From CAIVAT01 sp964525995 (GTDB lineage: Bacteria; Bacteroidota; Bacteroidia; Bacteroidales; FEN-979): a DNA stretch of 64,000 bases. The first letter of the stretch is position 1; every line of letters begins with the position of its first letter. The translations under genes were made by a program, and so were the position numbers. The notes under the pieces are model-generated. The model had not been told where the DNA came from, made no database searches, and worked only from the letters and a program-made list of their open reading frames with translations. The stretch is taken from assembly GCA_964525995.1 (NCBI GenBank), contig CAZGIM010000005.1, positions 165,128 through 229,127 on the forward strand, given 5' to 3'. Below are positions 19,128 through 27,459 of the stretch, one piece after another.

Positions 19128-20030
19128 ATGGAAAAAGTGATGCTTGCCCCCGGTTTCAGATTGTCGCGCATCGTGCACGGTCAGATGCGTATGGCAACAT
19201 GGAACCTTTCAAACTCCGGATTGAACTCCTTCCTTGAAGAGCTGGTCGATCTGGGATTGACCTCTTTCGATCATGCCGACATTTACGGAAATTACCATTG
19301 CGAAGAGATATTGGGTGGTGTCATAGGGGCCAATCCCGGCCTGCGCCGACGGATCGAAATCATCACCAAATGCGGGATCAAGCTCAGGTCGGATAAATAT
19401 CCCCAACGGAAGATCAAGTATTACGATTATAGTTTTGAGCATATCATCTCGTCGGTGGAAACCTCACTGAGAAATTTCAGAACCGACCATATCGATTTAC
19501 TCTTGCTGCACCGGCCCGCCCCGTTCTTTGATCCCGGGTCGGTTGCCAACGCCTTCCGGATTCTGAAAAAAGATGGAAAAGTCATGCATTTCGGGGTTTC
19601 CAATTTCAACCCTGTTCAGTTTGAAATGCTGAATGCATTTACCGATGAAAAACTGGTCACCAATCAGGTCGAAATATCTCCCTGTACCCTCGAAAATTTC
19701 GACAACGGGAATATGGATTTCTTTATCAGGTCAAGGATTAAACCCATGGCCTGGTCGCCGTTAGGGGGCGGCCGGATCTTTGACTCCAATGATGAACGTA
19801 GTGTAAGGGTATTGAAAGTCCTCAACGAGATAACAGACGAATTGCAAGCAAAATCGGTCGATCAGGTTATATATGCCTGGCTGCTGAAACATCCGGCCCA
19901 AATCATACCGGTGGCCGGCTCCGGAAATATCACCCGCATCAGAACGGCCTGCGAAGCCCTGAATCTCGACATGAGCCTCGAACAATGGTACCGGATCTTT
20001 GTTGCCTCACGCGGAAAGGACTTGCCATGA
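19128..20030 (+). CDS. Aldo/keto reductase (YdhF-like)
   Basis: 300 residues covering the full (beta/alpha)8 AKR fold. Catalytic residues are Asp and Tyr in FDHADIYGNY, Lys in EIITKCGIKL and His in LLLHRPAPF. The NADPH-binding elements NQVEISP, WSPLGGG and VAGSGNITRI are present. Closest in style to E. coli YdhF, an NADPH-dependent oxidoreductase of unknown natural substrate. Its stop overlaps the start of the next gene (ATGA), so translation of the glycosidase is probably coupled, hinting that both act on one carbohydrate, though nothing shows this directly. Confidence 0.9.
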   Translation: MEKVMLAPGFRLSRIVHGQMRMATWNLSNSGLNSFLEELVDLGLTSFDHADIYGNYHCEEILGGVIGANPGLRRRIEIITKCGIKLRSDKYPQRKIKYYDYSFEHIISSVETSLRNFRTDHIDLLLLHRPAPFFDPGSVANAFRILKKDGKVMHFGVSNFNPVQFEMLNAFTDEKLVTNQVEISPCTLENFDNGNMDFFIRSRIKPMAWSPLGGGRIFDSNDERSVRVLKVLNEITDELQAKSVDQVIYAWLLKHPAQIIPVAGSGNITRIRTACEALNLDMSLEQWYRIFVASRGKDLP

Positions 20031-22294
20031 CAACACGAGGAATCGTGAAATTATCCATTTTGATCGTGTTTCTGCTGGTCCCCGGTTGGTTCTGTGCCCA
20101 GTCGAAACTGAATCTGGATAAAAGAATGCTGTATAACTTCTCAACACAGGGCGCTGCGGGCTTTCTCGTTGATGAGCAGGTACTGGCCGGTGATCCTGCG
20201 ACCGGCCAGGGTGGAAATTGCCTGACAGTTTTTTCTCCCGGATGGGTCTATGCCGAAATCTATTATCCTACCATGGTGGTTCTCGATTTGGGAAGAAGTC
20301 ATATCCTCCATGCCTTGTGGTTTTACGACGTGAATGATTGCGACACCCTCAACATCTATACCGGCGATCCCTCTTCCTGGACCCTTAAAGCCCGTGTGGT
20401 TCTCGATCGGTACAATGAATGGCGAAACATTGCCCTTCAGGATACAAGCCGGTTTATCATGCTGAAATACCGCAGTCCTGCCGTCCGGATTGCAGAAATT
20501 GTGCTGTATGGATTGCCTTTAGGCAGCTACCCGCCTCCGCCGGTCCCCGTTGCACATCTCCGTCCACGCATGGATCAATTTATGGGAGTCAACGGATTTG
20601 TTGATGATCCCCTCGACAAAGTAGCCTGTGCCGGCTCCCTGCGTGAATATCACAACTGGGGATGGGATGAAGGTAATCTCGACACTACCTATCAGGGGTA
20701 TCCCTATAACCAGTATGCCTGGAATCCAAGCTGGGTAAGCGGTCCGGGGTGGGCCTTCAACTTCGACGAATTCTACCTGCAACTGAAAAACAATAGTCTC
20801 GTTACCAGTTCCGACCTGCAGGGTTCAGCGGGTTATATGACCCATTTTGTCGATTCACTGACACAAAACAAACCCATCCGCAACAACGGAGATCCGCTGA
20901 ATCCGGAGTCCTATATCGAACATTCGGATTATATGTTTCAGTTTGCGGCAAGATACGCATCTCATCCGGTGAACGATACTCTGCTGAAGCTGAGGACCGA
21001 CCAACCACGCATCAGCGGAAGCAGCCGGATCAGGTATCTTGAAAACTGGAATGAACCCGATAAATCATGGTTTGGCCGGCCGGGATATTTTACCCCCGAC
21101 GAATTTGCTACCTTCTGCAGTGTCGATTACGATGGACATGAGCTGACACTTGGCTCCGGAAAAGGAATGAAAAATGCCGATCCAGTGATTAAAATGGTGA
21201 TGGCAGGGCTGACCAGTCTCAACCTCGAATATGTCAGATGCATGAAGCTTTGGAGCGATTTTAACCGAACATCGGGATTCCCGGCCGATGTACTGAATTT
21301 TCACCACTATTGCGCCAACGGGATCCACGGAATAAGCCCTGAAGCCGACAGTCTGAAACTTAAACTAAAGGAAGTCGTCGCCTGGCGCGATTCATGCCTG
21401 CCGGGAAAAGAACTGTGGCTCTCCGAATTCGGGTACGACACCAATCCCGAAAGCGAACAAGCCGCCGTAACAATCGATACCAACGACATCTTTGAAGTCC
21501 AGGGTGAATGGATACTGCGGTCGTACCTCGAAGCCTCAGCCGCAGGCCTCGATAAGGCGTTTGTCTTCATGCTGCGCGATGCCAACGCCCCCAATCCAAA
21601 TAAGTACAACAGCTCCGGACTGACCGGAGAAATATGGTACGGCCACCAGCCTAAAAAATCCTGGTATTACGTTTCCACCATGAAGGATCAGTTGACCGGA
21701 CTTGAATTCCAGGATGAATTAGGTTCAGGGGTTGACTCCGTAAACAGATACCGTTATAAGTCGCCCGGTGGAGATACAACCGTCCAGGTTGTCTGGTGTA
21801 CCAGTTCTACAAACCGCATCATCGAACACTTTTCGGTTCCAGTTCCGCCACACTGCCTGGCCTGGCAAATCCGGCCTCAGTCAGGATACCTAAAGGGCGT
21901 TAAAATTCCGCTTGCCATCCACAATGATTCTGTCACCATCAGGGTTACGGAACGGCCAATTTTTATTCGCCTGGTGCGCCACGACAGTCTGATCCCCATG
22001 CAATACAATCTGAATAACATCGTGATCCCGGAAGGCGATCACCGGTGCTTCGACGCAGTTCAGGTCATTACGACTTCAGGGATTGATACAGGATTCAGGG
22101 TCGAGGAAGGCGCTACGGCCGATCTGATAGCAGGTCAGCGAATCATCCTTCAACCGGTTACTCATGTTTTCTCCGGCGCGACGCTTCATGCCCGGATTAC
22201 TGAGACAGGTATTTTTTGCCAGGATGGTAATGCTATACAAAGGAATGAAAATTGGGATTGTCCTCCGAATCCAACACCGGATACGGCCTGGTGA
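20027..22294 (+). CDS. Secreted glycoside-hydrolase-like protein with coathanger C-terminal domain
   Basis: 755 residues from ATG 20027, which overlaps the upstream stop and begins a signal peptide (...LVPGWFCAQ). Residues about 30-180 look like a discoidin/F5-8-type beta domain. A TIM-barrel follows with the clan GH-A pattern: likely acid/base Glu343 in NWNEPDKS and nucleophile Glu467 in LSEFGYD, with FHHY between them. The tail (about 665-735; CFDAVQ ... AGQRIILQP) fits a 3-coathanger stack domain. Substrate is unknown; I could not fix the GH family number. No T9SS type A tail was recognised. Confidence 0.72.
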   Translation: MTTRGIVKLSILIVFLLVPGWFCAQSKLNLDKRMLYNFSTQGAAGFLVDEQVLAGDPATGQGGNCLTVFSPGWVYAEIYYPTMVVLDLGRSHILHALWFYDVNDCDTLNIYTGDPSSWTLKARVVLDRYNEWRNIALQDTSRFIMLKYRSPAVRIAEIVLYGLPLGSYPPPPVPVAHLRPRMDQFMGVNGFVDDPLDKVACAGSLREYHNWGWDEGNLDTTYQGYPYNQYAWNPSWVSGPGWAFNFDEFYLQLKNNSLVTSSDLQGSAGYMTHFVDSLTQNKPIRNNGDPLNPESYIEHSDYMFQFAARYASHPVNDTLLKLRTDQPRISGSSRIRYLENWNEPDKSWFGRPGYFTPDEFATFCSVDYDGHELTLGSGKGMKNADPVIKMVMAGLTSLNLEYVRCMKLWSDFNRTSGFPADVLNFHHYCANGIHGISPEADSLKLKLKEVVAWRDSCLPGKELWLSEFGYDTNPESEQAAVTIDTNDIFEVQGEWILRSYLEASAAGLDKAFVFMLRDANAPNPNKYNSSGLTGEIWYGHQPKKSWYYVSTMKDQLTGLEFQDELGSGVDSVNRYRYKSPGGDTTVQVVWCTSSTNRIIEHFSVPVPPHCLAWQIRPQSGYLKGVKIPLAIHNDSVTIRVTERPIFIRLVRHDSLIPMQYNLNNIVIPEGDHRCFDAVQVITTSGIDTGFRVEEGATADLIAGQRIILQPVTHVFSGATLHARITETGIFCQDGNAIQRNENWDCPPNPTPDTAW

Positions 22295-22380
22295 CGAGCG
22301 TATTATTAAACCATAAATCTTCCTGATCACTTTAGCGGAAATAAAGAATCAATTCCCAGGATAGTTTGATTACTTCCTCC

Positions 22381-23058
22381 TTACCTGATGACCGTGATTT
22401 CCCGGTATGTGTTTACCACTTTAACCTGAAAACCATTAATCAACTCGTTCACGCTTTGGAGTACCGTTTCCCATGTCCCGATTCCCCGGCATCCACCCAG
22501 ATTCAGAATGACCCGGAAACCAGCCAGGGATAAGTCTTTACAGGTCTCTGCCACGCAGTAATTGGTGGCAAGCCCGCCCACAATCACCGTTGTGATCCCT
22601 TTTGAACGGTACCATTCAATCAGACCGGTCGAAATGGTCTTCCGATGGTCGTGATAGCATCCGGAATAGGGATGCATATCAGGTTCAAATCCCTTGGCAA
22701 CAATGAAATCAAAACCGGTTATCGGACCCATCCCTTCAATGAGTTCCACACCCGTAGTCCCGGAGATACAATGTGGATTCCAACGCAGATCGACATTTTC
22801 ACCCCGGATGGCGCTGAGTTGAGGTTGATCATCAGTGGCAATCCATATGGCATTGGGGGGATGAATCTCTTTCGACAGGGTTCGGAAAGCAACTATTTCA
22901 TTCTGCCCGACCAGCTCGTCAACAATTTCATTACCTCCGGGTACAGGCAATTCGTCGGGACAAAGCGGGGTAAATCCCTTTTGAGGCTCGACGCAATGTG
23001 AAGCCGTTTCATGAAACCTGACCGCGACTTTTTCAATATGAGGAGAATCTGTAGTCAT
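22381..23058 (-). CDS. pncA: Nicotinamidase-like cysteine hydrolase
   Basis: 225 residues of the isochorismatase fold. Catalytic Cys168 lies in GLATNYCVAET and the Lys in FIVAKGFEPD; metal ligands lie in the PGGNE and HPP segments. The family normally has Asp in the first motif (VDxQ), but here the codon is GAG, giving HCVEPQKGF: a Glu in place of the base. It is divergent from pncB, and the pair would turn nicotinamide into nicotinate and then NaMN for NAD salvage. The neighbour makes nicotinamidase the best call. Confidence 0.8.
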   Translation of the reverse strand: MTTDSPHIEKVAVRFHETASHCVEPQKGFTPLCPDELPVPGGNEIVDELVGQNEIVAFRTLSKEIHPPNAIWIATDDQPQLSAIRGENVDLRWNPHCISGTTGVELIEGMGPITGFDFIVAKGFEPDMHPYSGCYHDHRKTISTGLIEWYRSKGITTVIVGGLATNYCVAETCKDLSLAGFRVILNLGGCRGIGTWETVLQSVNELINGFQVKVVNTYREITVIR

Positions 23059-23071
23059 TAATTCTAAATTG

Positions 23072-23079
23072 TATCTTTG
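23072..23079 (+). promoter_or_regulatory. -7 box in the pncA-pncB divergent region
   Basis: TATCTTTG matches TAnnTTTG and lies 68 bases upstream of pncB. Only the -7 box is convincing. The divergent gene begins at 23058. Confidence 0.4.
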
Positions 23080-23147
23080 TTAGGTATTCTTTATCCGGAG
23101 AAACGAGATGTTACCGGTACCCAAAAATACTAAAATACAATCTCAAC

Positions 23148-24359
23148 ATGATGATGACAAGATCTGTTATAACTGATTTTGACGATCAGGATGCCTATAA
23201 ATTTTTTATGCAATATGCCATTCTGAAACACTATCCGGAGGCGAAAGTCAGATATGCCTTGATTTTAAGAGATCCCGCGATTGTTTTTCCGGCGAACTTT
23301 GACAAGGAACTGCAGAATCAGGTTGATCAGTTCAGCAATCTTAGATTCTCTCCGGAGATAGAGCAGTCGCTGACCGGCAAGATCCCTTGGTTTGACGATG
23401 ATTATATCGATTATCTAAGGAAATATACTTTTAATCCCGGCGAGGTAACGATACGTCAAAACGGAGGTACGCTCGCAGTGGTCATCGAGGGCTTTTGGCA
23501 CAGCGCGATCCTCTGGGAGGTTCCGCTTTTAGCCTGTATTTCGGAGTTATACTACCATATGAACCGGGTTCCGGATGATATTGAGCAGAACATCCCCCGG
23601 TGGGAAGAAAAATTCAGAAGTTTGGTTTCATTGGGGATCGCCGTAATTGAATTCGGTACCCGGCGCAGGAAGTCAAAAGAGGTACAGGAAGCAGTGATAC
23701 GAAACTTTCTTCAATCGGCGCCAGCGACTGTCAGAGGAACCAGTAACGTAATGTTTGCAAGGCGTTTCAACATCCCTGCAAGTGGAACGCAGGCCCATGA
23801 ATGGTTTATGTTCCATGCAGCACAGTCAAGTCCTTTGCTGGCGAATAAAAGAGCGCTCGAAAAATGGGTCGATACTTACCACGGTGGATTGGGTATCGCG
23901 CTTACGGATACTTACACTACCGATGTTTTTTTCAGAGAATTTGATCTCTTGTTATCTAAGATTTTCGACGGGATCCGGCACGACTCCGGCGATCCTGTTG
24001 TCTTTTCTCAAAAAGCAATAGAACATTATCACAATAAAAGGATCGTTCTTCCCAACGGCATTATTCCCAAGACTCTGGTCTTTTCCGACGGGATTGACCA
24101 TCCGGGTAAAATCAAAGCCATTGAAAATGCCGTCAGGGATAAAATCTTCTCGGTCTATGGTATCGGAACCTGGCTTACCAACGATATCCATTTAGCAGAT
24201 GGCAGACGGGTGACGCCCCTGAATATGGTGATCAAGATGACCCACGCAAAACCCGATCCTTCCAGTCCCTGGGTTTCCTGTGTTAAGCTTACTGACAGTC
24301 CGGAAAAAATAACGGGTGATCCTGTTAAAGTTGATGAATATTTAAAGATTCTTACATAA
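23148..24359 (+). CDS. pncB: Nicotinate phosphoribosyltransferase
   Basis: 403 residues, full length for bacterial PncB. Recognisable blocks are DQDAYKFFMQYAIL near the N-terminus (base stacking), EFGTRRRKS, the catalytic-His region GTQAHEWFMFHA, and the phosphate-binding loop FDGIRHDSGDP. It uses nicotinate, PRPP and ATP to make nicotinate mononucleotide in the cytoplasm. Three consecutive Met codons sit at the start; I took the first. It pairs functionally with the divergent nicotinamidase. Confidence 0.95.
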   Translation: MMMTRSVITDFDDQDAYKFFMQYAILKHYPEAKVRYALILRDPAIVFPANFDKELQNQVDQFSNLRFSPEIEQSLTGKIPWFDDDYIDYLRKYTFNPGEVTIRQNGGTLAVVIEGFWHSAILWEVPLLACISELYYHMNRVPDDIEQNIPRWEEKFRSLVSLGIAVIEFGTRRRKSKEVQEAVIRNFLQSAPATVRGTSNVMFARRFNIPASGTQAHEWFMFHAAQSSPLLANKRALEKWVDTYHGGLGIALTDTYTTDVFFREFDLLLSKIFDGIRHDSGDPVVFSQKAIEHYHNKRIVLPNGIIPKTLVFSDGIDHPGKIKAIENAVRDKIFSVYGIGTWLTNDIHLADGRRVTPLNMVIKMTHAKPDPSSPWVSCVKLTDSPEKITGDPVKVDEYLKILT

Positions 24360-24723
24360 CGAGGTTTTATGCAATGGAGAGGATGCGCTGGTTTATAATG
24401 GGATACCAGTCAGGAAAGCCATCGGCCACTGATCCTTTTAAAGAAAATTCCCTGTAACTACCCTGAAATTCTTGTTTGTTCCTGCTGATGTAGTAACGAT
24501 TTTTTCCGATCCGGGGATTAATCTTTTGCAGTCTTATTTCAATCACCCGGAATATTTTTCATCAAAAAGGTTAAAAATATAATTTTTATTGTATTGATAA
24601 ACAATATAATATAATTATTTATTCGCAATTATATGATCCTGGCACAATGATTGTTATTTTTTCCTCCCGGCGCCAAAAAACAATTCAGTTCACAAGAATA
24701 TTAACCATTTAATTTGACCTGCC
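24360..24723. other. 364-bp intergenic region without a recognisable gene
   Basis: No supported frame on either strand. The first half is of average composition. From about 24,560 to 24,640 it is very AT-rich, including the small inverted repeat ATTGT...ACAAT. The last part holds a sigma-54-like promoter (listed separately). Confidence 0.5.
24640..24655 (+). promoter_or_regulatory. Sigma-54-like promoter before the DUF6600 gene
   Basis: TGGCAC-AATGA-TTGTT resembles the -24/-12 consensus TGGCAC-N5-TTGC: the GG element is perfect and the -12 GC is GT. It lies 68 bases before the start codon, and the sequence just upstream is AT-rich, as is usual for activator-bent sigma-54 promoters. No activator site was identified. 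Confidence 0.4.
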
Positions 24724-25989
24724 ATGAAAAAGATAATTTTTGTTTTGGCTATTATGATGGTCGCAACAACATATACCGAAGGTCGCAGTATTTATAACAG
24801 ACATGTGACCATCTCATTCCAGACCTTTTACGATCAGTTATCGCCTTATGGTGAATGGATCAGCACTTCTGATTACGGGTATGTCTGGCGTCCATATATT
24901 GATCCCTCCGAAGGGTTTATGCCCTATTCTTCGCGCGGCAACTGGGCTTTCACCAACCTGGGCTGGACCTGGGTTTCAGATTATGACTGGGGCTGGGCAA
25001 CTTTTCATTACGGAAGATGGTATTATGATGATTTTTTAGGATGGATGTGGATTCCTGGTTATGAATGGGCTCCGGCATGGGTTACCTGGGGTTCGTATAA
25101 CAACTACTGGGGCTGGGCACCAATGGGTCCCTTTATTCAGGTAGGCTATCAATTTGCCTGGCATGCGCCTGCATTCTGGTGGACCTTCGTACCCTACCGC
25201 CACTTTTGTTCTAACTACTGGCGTTCTTATGCCTATAACCAACCGATCCAGATCAACAATATTACTTATATCACCAACATTTACAACTATAATAACACTA
25301 CCGGCCATAACCACAACTGGTTTTATGGCCCCAGGGTGAATGAAGTGGAGAAGCATCTGAATAGAAGAGTGGAACGAAGGCAGATCGTCGATACTGATAA
25401 TCCTCGCAACACCAGGGCCAGTAAAAACCGCATCGCTGTTTATCGCCCCGAAGTCCGTAATACACGCCCCGATCAGCGTCCCGAAAAATTTCAGGTTGCA
25501 GAGAATCTCAGGTCAGATGTCCGGTCCAGGAACACAGAATCGGTTAGAACAAATGAAAATACACGGAATACGGGAAATTCGAGTGTCGACCGCAGTACCC
25601 GTGCTATTCGTACTGAGCCTGTTACTTCTGAAATCCGTACCCGTAACACCGGGAACCAAAGATCAGAGTCAGTATACCAGAATGATACCCGGAAATCTAA
25701 TGTGGTAAATACCACCAGAACCGATCCCGCAAATGTTGGTGTCAAGTCACAGGGACAGGTTGAACGACACGGAAACACAAGTTCAGTCATGCAATCGGGG
25801 AGAACCGTGAATTCTGCCGGTACGACAATCCGTAATTCAGGTGGATCCCAGTCAGGTTCCATGAAAAAGACTCAGGACACTCCGGCAAGGCAATCTGCAG
25901 GACAGTCCAACACAGGACCGGGAAACAGAAGCGGAGCGAAAGAGGTCAGAAGCACCCCATCATCCCCTCTGGCAACACGAAGCCGATAA
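24724..25989 (+). CDS. DUF6600-like Trp/Tyr-rich secreted protein
   Basis: 421 residues with a signal peptide (MKKIIFVLAIMMVATTYTEG). Residues 35-165 carry the repeated Trp/Gly/Tyr pattern of DUF6600: SPYGEWISTSDYGYVWRPYI, LGWTWVSDYDWGWATFHYG, MWIPGYEWAPAWV. Residues about 220-421 are low-complexity, rich in Arg, Asn, Ser and Thr with few hydrophobics, so probably disordered. An envelope or matrix role is likely but undefined. A sigma-54-like promoter precedes it and a strong terminator follows. Confidence 0.8.
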   Translation: MKKIIFVLAIMMVATTYTEGRSIYNRHVTISFQTFYDQLSPYGEWISTSDYGYVWRPYIDPSEGFMPYSSRGNWAFTNLGWTWVSDYDWGWATFHYGRWYYDDFLGWMWIPGYEWAPAWVTWGSYNNYWGWAPMGPFIQVGYQFAWHAPAFWWTFVPYRHFCSNYWRSYAYNQPIQINNITYITNIYNYNNTTGHNHNWFYGPRVNEVEKHLNRRVERRQIVDTDNPRNTRASKNRIAVYRPEVRNTRPDQRPEKFQVAENLRSDVRSRNTESVRTNENTRNTGNSSVDRSTRAIRTEPVTSEIRTRNTGNQRSESVYQNDTRKSNVVNTTRTDPANVGVKSQGQVERHGNTSSVMQSGRTVNSAGTTIRNSGGSQSGSMKKTQDTPARQSAGQSNTGPGNRSGAKEVRSTPSSPLATRSR

Positions 25990-26055
25990 TTTCTGATTAC
26001 AGGGCCGGCGATTTCAACCACCGCCCTGCAATCAGACAATTGGTTAAATTTGGTT

Positions 26056-26100
26056 AATCAACAGGCATAAGGGTGAAAACCAATATGCCTGTTGATTTTT
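26056..26100 (+). terminator. Rho-independent terminator after the DUF6600 gene
   Basis: Perfect 14-bp stem (AATCAACAGGCATA with TATGCCTGTTGATT), 14-base loop, then a short T run. It lies about 70 bases beyond the DUF6600 stop. A stem this long could also stop the convergent transcript of the cysteate-synthase-like gene. Confidence 0.75.
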
Positions 26101-26123
26101 GATCCGGGGAGATGATTCAGGTG

Positions 26124-27401
26124 TTACTTCAATAAATCTTTAAGCTCCTGCAAACCAATTTCGGCAGGAATGATCTGTTCAGGCTGAAGGTAGAATAAGT
26201 TCCTCCCATGTTTGAATAACAACTCTCCGCCTCCTGTGACGTTCAACATGATAATGGCATCGGAGGGGATTAGTTTCTCTTTCACAAACCTGATCAGCGA
26301 TGCCGTCGCAACTGCGGCTGCAGGGTGAATGTCAATACCTTCGGTTTCCTGGAACAGGGAGGAAGCAAAAAGAGCCTCCTCATTGGTGACCTTGCAAAGG
26401 GTTCCACTGCAATCGGTGAGGGTATCGAATACGCCGCCCGGAATGGAATATGGAGGTTTACGGTTAGATAGCACTTTGGCCAGAATCTCTTTTACCTGGA
26501 GTTTTGCAGTGGGCTCATGAATGGGTAGTAATTCACGCGAGGATTTTGCCCAGGCCTCATACATGGGCAGGAACGGTGCGTTTTGGGAGAGGATCATTTT
26601 CATTTTATGTGATCCGAAACGGCCGTCACCGATCAGGCGGAGGTTTGCCTCAAAGGCAGCGATGGCGCCGGTACCACTGCCAACAGCCTGAAAGTAAAAA
26701 TCGGGGATTCGTCCTATAAAAGTAGCGGCCGATAGAACTGTGGTTGCCATGCCATCCCGGCGGGCAACATTTTTTGCACCTCCTTCTGGAATAAAACCGG
26801 GCAAACTACAAACCTTGTTTGAAAGTTGGATGGCATCGAAATAGTCGCTCTCTTCAGGGGTACAGATGAGTCTGACACAAGGATCAGGCTGCTGGTCGAA
26901 CCAGAGGGCGTCGATGGCGCCGGCGGGGACGCAGAGCAGTAAAGGAATTTTGTTATCGGAGCAGACCTTTGCAAAAGCGCGTGCCGTATTTCCTGCCGAA
27001 GCGACAACAAGGGTCTGTTCAGTTCCCGGTTCAAGACGTGCACATACGGAATAGGCTTCTGTTTCTTTAAATGAACAGGTGCGCATGGCAGCCCCTTTTT
27101 CGGGCCAGTAACCGCTAAAGGTGATGTATAGTTGGGTCAATCCTAAAGTAGAGGCAAGACCCGAGCTTTGAAAGGTCACTGGAGCTGCGGAACCTTGGAG
27201 AATTCTTTTCACAGGCAACCAGGCAGCATAGCGATAAAGGCCCAGTTCATCCGGTCCGGGATTCAGATGACTTGTCTGGTAAACGGTTCGCAGCAGACCT
27301 GCAGGTTCTCCCAGTGCATCAAGCATCCATCCTGTGTCGGTGAATATTGATCCGGTCAAAGCGGACCTGAGTTGGTAAGAGGTAGGAATTTCGGCATCCA
27401 T
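26124..27401 (-). CDS. Cysteate synthase-like PLP enzyme (threonine synthase fold)
   Basis: 425 residues, fold-type II PLP enzyme. The Schiff-base Lys is probably Lys112 in CSFKETEAYSV; the phosphate/substrate loop is ASAGNTARAFA and a GSGTGAIAAF glycine loop follows. It lacks the zinc ribbon of the threonine-synthase-like enzyme at 39880. The overall pattern fits the cysteate synthase family known from methanogen coenzyme M synthesis and from sulfonolipid (capnine) synthesis in Bacteroidota, where phosphoserine and sulfite give cysteate. The match is by memory of motifs; a threonine-synthase paralogue with another substrate is the alternative. Confidence 0.65.
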   Translation of the reverse strand: MDAEIPTSYQLRSALTGSIFTDTGWMLDALGEPAGLLRTVYQTSHLNPGPDELGLYRYAAWLPVKRILQGSAAPVTFQSSGLASTLGLTQLYITFSGYWPEKGAAMRTCSFKETEAYSVCARLEPGTEQTLVVASAGNTARAFAKVCSDNKIPLLLCVPAGAIDALWFDQQPDPCVRLICTPEESDYFDAIQLSNKVCSLPGFIPEGGAKNVARRDGMATTVLSAATFIGRIPDFYFQAVGSGTGAIAAFEANLRLIGDGRFGSHKMKMILSQNAPFLPMYEAWAKSSRELLPIHEPTAKLQVKEILAKVLSNRKPPYSIPGGVFDTLTDCSGTLCKVTNEEALFASSLFQETEGIDIHPAAAVATASLIRFVKEKLIPSDAIIMLNVTGGGELLFKHGRNLFYLQPEQIIPAEIGLQELKDLLK

Positions 27402-27459
27402 TGCGTAAAAGTATGGGGAAAGGTATTTGATTAAAAAGTTTACAATATTGTCAGGTAAA

